DNA of 64,000 nucleotides from NCBI RefSeq assembly GCF_014651855.1, contig NZ_BMXR01000013.1, positions 1 to 64,000 on the forward strand, given 5' to 3'. The translations under genes were made by a program, and so were the position numbers. The notes beneath the pieces were generated by a model. The model searched no databases and had not been told where the DNA came from. It worked only from the letters and a program-made list of their open reading frames with translations. The DNA comes from Saccharospirillum salsuginis (GTDB lineage Bacteria; Pseudomonadota; Gammaproteobacteria; Pseudomonadales; Natronospirillaceae). Positions 18,489 to 25,323 of this stretch are shown here, in pieces (position 1 is the first letter of the stretch; every line of letters starts with the position of its first letter).

Positions 18489-19184
18489 ATGGGGATCCGC
18501 ACGGCGGACCAGATACGGCAGGACTGGGAGATTAACCCGCGCTGGCATGGCGTTCGGCGGGATTATGACGCCGAGCAGGTCGCCGCAGTGGCGTCCGATG
18601 CCAACCTACCGCACCCCGATGCCCACCGGTCAGCTTGCCGATTATGGCGCTGGCTCCACAGTGACTGGCCCATTCTGCTCGATCGCGATCCACCCCCCTG
18701 GCAGCTGCGCCTTTCCGGAGTTGCAAAGCCGATCATGGGGCAGGGCTGGGCGGTCGAAAGCGAAACCGACGACTCACTGTGTGCGCCTACCCTGGCGAGT
18801 ATGTCCGATGGAGCGGCGGTCGTGTTCCTTAGTTCCGATGTGGTGGACATTGAAGCCCTGGCCCGATCCGCCGCGAAATGCCGTTTCACAGCCGATGCCG
18901 TGGGGGTGCCTCTGGTTATTGCTGCGGTGGTCACCGGAATGGAAGCCACGTCTGCGGTGGACAGCCGGGAAGCATTGGCCCGGTTGTCGGGGCGAGTGGA
19001 TGTCGTTGTCTTCGACTGGGACTGGTCCCATTGGTCCGACCTGCAGCCTTATCTGGAAACGGTGCCTCAAGGTCCGCTGATGGGTACGCTGTTTCGGTCG
19101 GCACCTTCCGGCCGAGCCGCCGTCAATGAAGCGTTGCTACAGGCGGGTGTCAAGCTGATCGGCACGCACCAGCCTCCCGGGTAG
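18489..19184 (+). CDS. Miniature, probably non-catalytic isocitrate-lyase-like protein
   Basis: A 231-aa protein whose N-terminus (DWEINPRWHGVRRDY, 12-26, then DAEQV) follows the isocitrate lyase pattern DWxxNPRWxGxxRxYxAExV. RLWRWLH (51-57) matches the next lyase helix and GWAVE (86-90) the SGWQVA strand. ADAVGVPLVIA (135-145) matches the ADVxGVPxxxVA strand. About 100 residues that should lie between, including the KKCGHxGGK catalytic loop and metal-binding aspartates, are missing, as is the C-terminal helical part. Normal AceA is about 430 aa. AGGGG precedes the ATG at 18489. It is divergent from the ScfR/RamB-type gene. Lyase activity seems impossible; a regulatory or decoy role is speculation. 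The homology is read by eye. Confidence 0.6.
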   Translation: MGIRTADQIRQDWEINPRWHGVRRDYDAEQVAAVASDANLPHPDAHRSACRLWRWLHSDWPILLDRDPPPWQLRLSGVAKPIMGQGWAVESETDDSLCAPTLASMSDGAAVVFLSSDVVDIEALARSAAKCRFTADAVGVPLVIAAVVTGMEATSAVDSREALARLSGRVDVVVFDWDWSHWSDLQPYLETVPQGPLMGTLFRSAPSGRAAVNEALLQAGVKLIGTHQPPG

Positions 19185-19248
19185 GCTCGGTTCCGTCAAA
19201 CTTATCGTTTTATACCCTGTTTTTGAAAGCAACCCTTTGATACACTTT

Positions 19249-19277
19249 TTGACAGCTGCACTGGGTAAAGGTCTAGC
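19249..19277 (+). promoter_or_regulatory. Possible sigma-70 promoter
   Basis: A perfect -35 TTGACA (19249-19254) is followed after 17 bases by TCTAGC (19272-19277), a poor -10. It lies 85 bases upstream of the gene at 19362. No other candidate was clearer. Confidence 0.3.
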
Positions 19278-19361
19278 GAACCTAGGCTTGGCCCGTCTTT
19301 CTATCCGTTTAGGTCGGACAAGGCAGTGTTTCCGATTCTTTCATTCATCAAGGACAGGCGA

Positions 19362-19724
19362 ATGGATAAGATCAATCGATCCCGTCGTATTCATTATCTT
19401 CTTCAATTTATCCCCGAGGACCTGACGCCTCAGGTCGGCATCTATTTTGGTGAGCACGTGGTGCGTGTCGAAGGGCAACTGTGTCTGGTTGTGACCCTCG
19501 ATGGCGATGTCGGCATTCGCGCCACGGACCCGGAACTGGAGGCCAAGCTGCTGCGAACCTGCGGTCGGCGAAACTGGGTCGCCCATGGCCGGGTGTACGA
19601 ACAGTGGTATCTGTTACCCGGCGACCAGGCCCTGGGGCAGGCGCCGGTGACGGACTGGGTCCGTCAATCGGCGGAGGGTTCGGCAGCGCTGGCGCGCCGG
19701 GAGGAGGCGCGCATGAGAAGTTAG
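19362..19724 (+). CDS. Hypothetical protein, weakly TfoX-N-like
   Basis: A 120-aa soluble protein. The stretch from IYFGEHVVRVEGQLCLV to RVYEQWYLLP has the order of features of a TfoX N-terminal domain (a glycine-containing strand, a read-out of a small hydrophobic core, then an aromatic strand near the end), but similarity is weak. The ATG at 19362 is preferred because AAGGACAGG precedes it; an upstream in-frame ATG at 19326 has no ribosome-binding site. Its stop overlaps the stop of the small minus-strand gene. Function unknown. Confidence 0.5.
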   Translation: MDKINRSRRIHYLLQFIPEDLTPQVGIYFGEHVVRVEGQLCLVVTLDGDVGIRATDPELEAKLLRTCGRRNWVAHGRVYEQWYLLPGDQALGQAPVTDWVRQSAEGSAALARREEARMRS

Positions 19725-19837
19725 GACTGCAGTACCCAGATCAGGCCGGCCGCCAATGGCAGCAAAGCGATGACGAACAGCACGACGATGACCGGGGACA
19801 GGCGTTCCAGTGAGTGGTCGAGAATTGGATCGTTCAT
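19721..19837 (-). CDS. 38-aa single-span membrane microprotein under an FNR-type promoter
   Basis: This short frame encodes MNDPILDHSLERLSPV followed by one strongly hydrophobic segment (about residues 15-36) ending WVLQS. GGAGG lies at ideal distance (GGAGGT-ATCGCC-ATG) and a class II FNR/ANR promoter lies just upstream, so expression is very likely. The charged N-terminus and single helix recall the small subunits attached to terminal oxidases and other respiratory complexes, but no family is recognised. Its TAA overlaps the TAG of the convergent gene at 19362. Confidence 0.7.
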   Translation of the reverse strand: MNDPILDHSLERLSPVIVVLFVIALLPLAAGLIWVLQS

Positions 19838-19863
19838 GGCGATACCTCCTTCGGGTTAGGTGT

Positions 19864-19906
19864 TTAGTATGCGCCGGTGGCTAAAGCGACTATTGATCCG
19901 CATCAA
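19864..19906 (-). promoter_or_regulatory. FNR/ANR box and -10 element (class II promoter, leftward)
   Basis: TTGATCCGCATCAA (19893-19906) is a perfect TTGAT-N4-ATCAA FNR/ANR box. On the minus strand a TACTAA -10 hexamer lies at 19869-19864. A start near 19857 would put the box centre at about -42, the classic activating position, and leave a 20-base leader before the microprotein. The same box might also affect the divergent gene at 19997. Confidence 0.8.
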
Positions 19907-19996
19907 TCGCGATATGACATTTTTTAACATCGGGCGGGAGTCGATGGTCTAGTCTTGGGAAATACCATCCACGTCAAACAGCCAGGAGTGATGTCT

Positions 19997-20233
19997 ATGG
20001 CTTACTGGTGTTCTCTGTGGCTACTGCGCTGGTGGCAGTTCTGGCGCATGCCGGAGACAACCTCGTCGCGCCGGGTGACCACCGCGAAGCATCGGGTCAA
20101 GGTGGAGTGGGTGCGGCGCCTGTGGATCATCGGGGCCGTCCTGGTCTGGCTGGTGCCGTCGCCGCCGTTCGCCGTTGCCGCTGCTCTGTTGCTGACCTTT
20201 CTGTCCTTTGTGGTGCTGGATGAAACCGCTTGA
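19997..20233 (+). CDS. Trp-rich small membrane protein, hypothetical
   Basis: A 78-aa protein that begins MAYWCSLWLLRWWQFWRM, with five Trp in the first 16 residues, followed by a basic linker and a hydrophobic hairpin (about 43-74). It probably sits in the inner membrane with two helices plus an amphipathic N-terminal segment. AGGAG lies eight bases before the ATG at 19997; an ATG at 19991 is possible but too close to it. It is divergent from the FNR-controlled microprotein and is 76 bases before the Lon-N gene. No family recognised. Confidence 0.55.
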   Translation: MAYWCSLWLLRWWQFWRMPETTSSRRVTTAKHRVKVEWVRRLWIIGAVLVWLVPSPPFAVAAALLLTFLSFVVLDETA

Positions 20234-20309
20234 CGCGCTCCGACGTATTGACCGGTACGCCTCGCCGAACCGATACCGGTAGGCGACAGGCTTTGAATGA
20301 GGCCCGATC

Positions 20310-20915
20310 ATGAGCGATGCATCCGAAAACGAACCGCAAAAGTCCGACACCCGGGTTCCCTTGTTTCCGTTGGGGGCCTTGTTGCTGCCGCAGGCTACGC
20401 TGCCGCTGCAGATCTTCGAGCCCCGTTACCTGATGATGGTGTCGCGCTGCACCCGTGAAAACGAGGGGTTCGTCGTGACATTGGCCGAACCTCGCGGCGG
20501 CCAGGCGCAATGCGGGTGTTACGGCAAGATCATCGATTTCGGGCAGTTGGACAACGGCCTGCTGGGCATCACTGTGGAGGGGTTGAGTCGGGTTCGGGTC
20601 ACCGACCCGGAACGCGATGCGACCGGGTTGTGGTGGGGCCGAATCGAAACGCTGCCGGAATCGACGTCGAACCGGCAGGAGGAGCAGGCCTGCCTGCTGC
20701 GCTACCAGCCGCTTCTGGACGCCTTGATGGAACACCCTTATCTGTCGTCTCAGGCGAGTGACACCCTGGATTCACCGCGCGGAGGCATCCACCAGCTGAT
20801 GGTCTGGTTGCCGCTCGATACCGACATCAAGGAGGCACTGTTGGCCGAGGACGACTTCCTGTCGCGCTGTCGGACCCTGGATCAGGTGCTCAACGATATG
20901 GCCGGCGCAGACTGA
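20310..20915 (+). CDS. Lon N-terminal (LAN) domain protein
   Basis: A 201-aa stand-alone protein with the substrate-recognition domain of Lon but no ATPase or protease domain. The start VPLFPLGALLLPQATLPLQIFEPRYLMMV is cut here to its core: PLFPLGALLLP and LQIFEPRY are family signatures, followed by the C-terminal helical bundle. Such proteins are common in gammaproteobacteria; their targets are unknown. The 3' end overlaps the convergent DedA-PAP2 gene by 34 bases. Confidence 0.85.
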   Translation: MSDASENEPQKSDTRVPLFPLGALLLPQATLPLQIFEPRYLMMVSRCTRENEGFVVTLAEPRGGQAQCGCYGKIIDFGQLDNGLLGITVEGLSRVRVTDPERDATGLWWGRIETLPESTSNRQEEQACLLRYQPLLDALMEHPYLSSQASDTLDSPRGGIHQLMVWLPLDTDIKEALLAEDDFLSRCRTLDQVLNDMAGAD

Positions 20916-22288
20916 CCGGCTTCCTGGAGTCCTAGCTGCACCAGTCGGTAGTCCATCTGGGCGCCATCCCAGGCTATTCCCAGATACGACAGAAAGGTCA
21001 GACCCAGCAGCAGCCAGAATGCGATCGATCCGCCCAGGCGGAACCGCTCGCGGGTGAGGCTGATGTAGCTGATTCGGGTCAGGGCGGCGAACAGCAGCGC
21101 CAGCAGCAAGCCGGCCGCCACATCCGACAACCAGTGCACGCCGAGCCAGACGCGACTGAACGCCATCAGGATCATCAGAGCGTCGGCGGGCAAGTACAGT
21201 TGCCAGCGTACAACGGCGGCACGGGATTCGTTGATCATGGCCGCCAGTATTCCGATGAACAGGGCGAAGCCGGCACTGTGACCGGACGGGAAAGCCGCGC
21301 CCATGGGCAGCGTCGTCACCCAATCCGGCCGGTCGACGTCGAACCAGGCCTTCATCTCGTGTAATCCCCACAATGCGATCCCGAGGGTGGCCAGTACATG
21401 CGCCGCCAGCCATACGTGGCCCCGCAGAAACAACCAGACGGTGACCATGGCGCTGGTCAGAACCAGGATGGCCGGGTCACCGAGCAAGGTGAAGCCGACA
21501 AAGAAATCGTCGGCGCCGCCCGCCCGCCAGGCCGGTACCTGCTGGGACAGCAGTCGGTCCCAGGTCAGTGGCCGGGCCAGAGTCAGCCAGGCCAGGGACA
21601 TTGAACTCACCAGAGCCAGAATCAGTGCCGAAAACGGGAAGCGGGGCGGGATACGCTTCATGATCGGGAGCCAGCGAGCGGTTTTCGGGTGCTCCGGGTG
21701 CAGATGATGGTTGATGGTCAATACCGCCAGCAGAATGCAGCCCGTGGTGATGGCCGTAAGGATCAGGGTCCGGTCGGACAGAGGGCGGGCTTCCATCAGG
21801 TCCGCCACTTCTCCGGTAAAATATCCGGGTAAAATGTAGACCGGCGCCCAAGCCAGAACCGACATCAGGTTCAGACCGACAAACAGCCGTTTCGGCATGT
21901 TCAGTGTTCCGGCGATCAAGGGTACGACGGGTCGTATCGGCCCCACGAAGCGACCGATGATGACGCTCAGCCACCCCCAGCGACGGAAAAACCATTCCCC
22001 CTGTTCCAGCCAGCGCCGGTGATAGCGGAACCAGCGAATGTGGTCGAGACGGTGTTGCAGCCAGCGTCCGATGAAAAAGCTGGACACGTCCCCGATGCAG
22101 GCGCCCAGCGCCGCCGCGATCAGCACCCAGGGCAAATACAGATCAAGCTGACTGGTCAGGGCCGCCAGGCTGAACAGCAGCACCACACCCGGGACCAGCA
22201 CGCCGATCAACGCGAAGGATTCGATGAAGGCAACGAACGCGACCGCCGTCAAGGTGATCAGGGGGTGACTCTCCAACCAGAGGGGCAT
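20882..22288 (-). CDS. DedA-PAP2 fusion membrane protein
   Basis: A 468-aa inner-membrane protein. Residues about 1-190 are a DedA/SNARE-associated domain (family motifs around FGRFVGPIRP-like IGRFVGPIRPVVPLIAG). Residues about 215-440 are a PAP2 phosphatase domain with all three active-site blocks: K-x6-RP (KAWFDVDRP), PSGH (FPSGHSAGF) and SRx5Hx3D (SRVWLGVHWLSD). DedA proteins flip polyprenyl or phospholipid carriers and PAP2 enzymes dephosphorylate undecaprenyl-diphosphate or phosphatidate, so the fusion could couple flipping and recycling. That link is inferred. Confidence 0.9.
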   Translation of the reverse strand: MPLWLESHPLITLTAVAFVAFIESFALIGVLVPGVVLLFSLAALTSQLDLYLPWVLIAAALGACIGDVSSFFIGRWLQHRLDHIRWFRYHRRWLEQGEWFFRRWGWLSVIIGRFVGPIRPVVPLIAGTLNMPKRLFVGLNLMSVLAWAPVYILPGYFTGEVADLMEARPLSDRTLILTAITTGCILLAVLTINHHLHPEHPKTARWLPIMKRIPPRFPFSALILALVSSMSLAWLTLARPLTWDRLLSQQVPAWRAGGADDFFVGFTLLGDPAILVLTSAMVTVWLFLRGHVWLAAHVLATLGIALWGLHEMKAWFDVDRPDWVTTLPMGAAFPSGHSAGFALFIGILAAMINESRAAVVRWQLYLPADALMILMAFSRVWLGVHWLSDVAAGLLLALLFAALTRISYISLTRERFRLGGSIAFWLLLGLTFLSYLGIAWDGAQMDYRLVQLGLQEAGQSAPAISLST

Positions 22289-22354
22289 GGTGTATTTTCC
22301 CGGCTCGAACGTGCAAAAGGGGCGATATTACAGGGGAATGTGGTCGGTCTTCCA

Positions 22355-22383
22355 TGGTTTCAAACGCCTCATGTCGGTATAAT
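22355..22383 (+). promoter_or_regulatory. Possible proA promoter
   Basis: A perfect -10 TATAAT lies at 22378-22383, about 72 bases upstream of the proA ATG. The hexamer 17 bases before it (TGGTTT, 22355-22360) is a poor -35. Confidence 0.4.
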
Positions 22384-22454
22384 CCCGAGAGATACGAATC
22401 ATCGTCCCGAGCCTGGCGCTTTGGGATCGGACAGCAGGAGAAGAGATTATCCGG

Positions 22455-23708
22455 ATGAACGTCACCGAATACATGAACGGTCTGGGTCAGGCGGCCCGCT
22501 CGGCCTCCAAGCAGCTGGCACGCGCCAATACCGGCATGAAAAATCGGGCCTTGCTGGCGACAGCCGAGGCCATCGAATCCGAGCGCGACACGCTCAAGCG
22601 TGCCAATGCCCGGGATCTGGACGCCGGCCGGACCAAAGGCCTGGAAGCGGCCATGCTCGACCGGCTGGAACTGACCGACGCGCGCATCGACACCATGATC
22701 GAAGGCCTGTATCAGGTCGCCGCGTTGGCGGACCCGGTGGGTGGCATTACCGATCTGAATTTCCGGCCGAGCGGTATCCAGGTCGGCAAGATGCGGGTGC
22801 CGTTGGGTGTCATCGGTATCATCTACGAATCCCGTCCGAATGTGACCATCGAGGCCGCGAGCCTCTGCCTGAAATCCGGCAACGCCGTTATCCTGCGTGG
22901 CGGCAGCGAGGCCATCCAGTCCAACCAGGCATTGGCGGCCTGCATACGTACCGGCCTGAAGGCGGCGGACTTGCCGGAAAGCATCGTTCAGGTGGTCGAA
23001 ACCACCGACCGTGAAGCCGTGGGCGCCCTGATCACCATGCCCGAATACGTCGACGTCATTGTGCCCCGCGGCGGTAAAGGCCTGATCGAGCGCATCAGCC
23101 GCGATGCCCGGGTGCCGGTCATCAAGCACCTGGACGGCATCTGCCACGTCTACATCGACGATCAGGCAGACGCCGACAAGGCGCTGGCCATCGCCGTCAA
23201 TGCCAAAACGCATCGCTATGGCGTCTGCAATGCCATGGAAACCTTGCTGGTGGCCGAATCCCGCGCCGAAGAGCTTCTGCCGCAACTGGCCGACGCCTTC
23301 GTCAGCCGGGGTGTGGAACTGCGTGGCTGCCAGAAGACCCGGGCCCTGATCGACTGTGCAGCGGCGGCCGAGGAGGATTGGTCCACCGAATACCTTGGGC
23401 CGGTGCTGGCGGTGCGCGTGGTGGCGGGCCTCGATGAGGCGATCGACCACATCAACACCTACAGCAGCCAACACACCGACTGCATTGTCACCGAGAACTA
23501 CACGCTCGGACGCCGCTTCCTGACCGAAGTCGACTCCGCATCGGTGATGATCAATGCCTCCACGCGCTTCGCCGATGGGTTCGAGTACGGACTGGGTGCC
23601 GAGATCGGCATTTCCACCGACAAGATCCACGCTCGCGGACCCGTGGGGCTGGAAGGGCTGACATCCCAGAAATACATTGTGTTGGGAGACGGCCAGATTC
23701 GTGAGTGA
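22455..23708 (+). CDS. proA: Gamma-glutamyl phosphate reductase ProA
   Basis: ProA reduces gamma-glutamyl phosphate to glutamate semialdehyde with NADPH, the second step of proline synthesis. The 417-aa protein has the family VIYESRPN motif, the PRGGKGLI motif, and the catalytic cysteine in RYGVCNAMETLL. GGAGAAG precedes the ATG. proB is not adjacent. nadD overlaps its end by 8 bases, a proA-nadD-rsfS-rlmH order also seen in Pseudomonas. Confidence 0.97.
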   Translation: MNVTEYMNGLGQAARSASKQLARANTGMKNRALLATAEAIESERDTLKRANARDLDAGRTKGLEAAMLDRLELTDARIDTMIEGLYQVAALADPVGGITDLNFRPSGIQVGKMRVPLGVIGIIYESRPNVTIEAASLCLKSGNAVILRGGSEAIQSNQALAACIRTGLKAADLPESIVQVVETTDREAVGALITMPEYVDVIVPRGGKGLIERISRDARVPVIKHLDGICHVYIDDQADADKALAIAVNAKTHRYGVCNAMETLLVAESRAEELLPQLADAFVSRGVELRGCQKTRALIDCAAAAEEDWSTEYLGPVLAVRVVAGLDEAIDHINTYSSQHTDCIVTENYTLGRRFLTEVDSASVMINASTRFADGFEYGLGAEIGISTDKIHARGPVGLEGLTSQKYIVLGDGQIRE

Positions 23709-24348
23709 TACCAAACCACTCATGGCCCTGTTCGGCGGTACCTTCGATCCCTTCCATCGGGCGCACGAATGGTTGTGCCGGCAGGTACTGGCGCAACCGG
23801 ACATCGCCCAGCTGCGCCTGATTCCCTGCCAGATTCCCGCCCTGAAAGACGCCGCACAGGCATCGCCCGGGCAGCGTTTGCGCATGCTCGAACTCTGGGT
23901 CGAGCACGAACCGGTGCGCGATGACCGTCTGGTGATCGATCGGCGTGAGCTGGACCGGCCCGGCCCGAGTTTTACGTTCGATACCCTGGTTTCCCTGCGC
24001 GAGGACTTCCCGGACTGGCGTTTTGTCTTCGTGCTCGGTGGTGATGCCTTTGCGTCACTGCCTAGGTGGGAAGGCATTGAAGACCTGATCCAGGTGACAC
24101 ACTTCTGGGTGTTCGGTCGGGGCGACGGCCATCTGAATGTGCCGGACCTGCCGTTAACCGAGTGTGAGAGCCTGGCCGAACTGGCCAGGCTGGACGCCGG
24201 CGGCTGGTTGCGGGGGGCGGCCAGCCACTCGCACCTGGCCTCCAGCCAATTGCGAAATGAACAGGCGGACTGGCAACACAGCCTGCCGCCCATCATCCAT
24301 GACTATATCCGACAACACGGGTTGTACCGGTCACCCGACCGGGCATGA
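23701..24348 (+). CDS. nadD: Nicotinate-nucleotide adenylyltransferase NadD
   Basis: NadD adenylates nicotinate mononucleotide to deamido-NAD. The 215-aa protein has the GGTFDPF nucleotidyltransferase start and a C-terminal ASSQLR motif equivalent to ISSTxIR. The usual HxGH is HRAH here, with Gly replaced by Ala. The GTG at 23701 fits the length of the family N-terminus; ATG at 23722 is an alternative without a ribosome-binding site. It works in the same pathway as NadC and NadB elsewhere in the window. Confidence 0.92.
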   Translation: MSDTKPLMALFGGTFDPFHRAHEWLCRQVLAQPDIAQLRLIPCQIPALKDAAQASPGQRLRMLELWVEHEPVRDDRLVIDRRELDRPGPSFTFDTLVSLREDFPDWRFVFVLGGDAFASLPRWEGIEDLIQVTHFWVFGRGDGHLNVPDLPLTECESLAELARLDAGGWLRGAASHSHLASSQLRNEQADWQHSLPPIIHDYIRQHGLYRSPDRA

Positions 24349-24370
24349 ACAGCCCTTGGACACTGAGCGA

Positions 24371-24745
24371 ATGACAGACAAAACATTATCCAATGCACAA
24401 CCCGAAGGTCTCGTCGAGGCCGTCGTCAACGCCCTTGAGGACATCAAGGCCCAGGACATTCAGGTCATTGACGTGCGCGACAAAACCAGCCTGATGGACA
24501 CCCTGATTGTGGCCTCGGGCACCTCAACACGTCACGTATCGGCGGTTGTCAATTCGGTGTACGAGGATTTGAAGAAACTGGGGTATCAGGTCCGCGCCCA
24601 GGAAGGCGGCGGCGGGTCGGACTGGGTGTTGCTCGATTTCACCGACCTGGTCCTGCACGTCATGTTGCCCGAGACCCGGGCTTATTACGACCTGGAGCGT
24701 CTCTGGTCCGGCGCGACGCCGGGTGTGGCCGATTCATCGGAATAA
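24371..24745 (+). CDS. rsfS: Ribosomal silencing factor RsfS
   Basis: RsfS binds ribosomal protein uL14 and blocks subunit joining when nutrients are scarce. The 124-aa protein carries the family core DIQVIDVRDKTSLMDTLIVASG, here cut to its ends, plus GSDWVLLDFTDLVLHV and RAYYDLERLW. It lies between nadD and rlmH, the classic arrangement. The ATG at 24371 agrees with the family N-terminus. Confidence 0.95.
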   Translation: MTDKTLSNAQPEGLVEAVVNALEDIKAQDIQVIDVRDKTSLMDTLIVASGTSTRHVSAVVNSVYEDLKKLGYQVRAQEGGGGSDWVLLDFTDLVLHVMLPETRAYYDLERLWSGATPGVADSSE

Positions 24746-24754
24746 GTGGTTGTC

Positions 24755-25222
24755 GTGAAACTGCGAGTTCTGGCCATCGGTCCGAAAATGCCCGCCTGGG
24801 TCGATGAGGCGGTTGTCGAATATACCAAGCGCATGCCACGCGATCTGCCGATTGAGTTCGTGCCCCTGCCATTGGGGGCTCGTGGCAAGAACGCCGATAT
24901 CGACCGGGCGATCGCGCGGGAAGGTGACGCCATGTTGGCGGCCCTGCGCCCGAATGAGCGGGTGGTGGCGCTGGATCTGTCCGGCAAGGCCTGGTCCACT
25001 CCGGACCTGGCCCGGCAGCTGACGCAATGGCGGCTCGACTCCCAGGACGTCAGTTTACTGATCGGCGGGCCGGATGGGCTGGACCCGCGATGCTTGGCCC
25101 GGGCGGATCAGCGCTGGTGTTTGTCCAACCTGACCCTGCCCCATCCGCTGGTGCGGGTGTTGCTGGCCGAACAGCTGTATCGCGCCTGGACCATCACCCA
25201 GCATCACCCCTACCATAAATAG
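24755..25222 (+). CDS. rlmH: 23S rRNA pseudouridine-1915 N3-methyltransferase RlmH
   Basis: RlmH methylates pseudouridine 1915 in helix 69 of 23S rRNA on the assembled 70S ribosome. The SPOUT-class protein shows LLIGGPDGL and the C-terminal knot LTLPHPLVRVLLAEQLYRAW, split here at its motif ends. A GTG at 24755 gives 155 aa beginning MKLRVLAIG, the same length as E. coli RlmH; an in-frame GTG at 24746 directly after the rsfS stop would add three residues. Confidence 0.95.
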   Translation: MKLRVLAIGPKMPAWVDEAVVEYTKRMPRDLPIEFVPLPLGARGKNADIDRAIAREGDAMLAALRPNERVVALDLSGKAWSTPDLARQLTQWRLDSQDVSLLIGGPDGLDPRCLARADQRWCLSNLTLPHPLVRVLLAEQLYRAWTITQHHPYHK

Positions 25223-25323
25223 GCGGTAATGGTGGCAACCTGTATTGTTTCGGTAAACCCGGCTGCCAATCGGCCGCGATTTGTGGTTTCCTCTGACCAT
25301 TTCGTAAAGAGTCAAATCCCACC

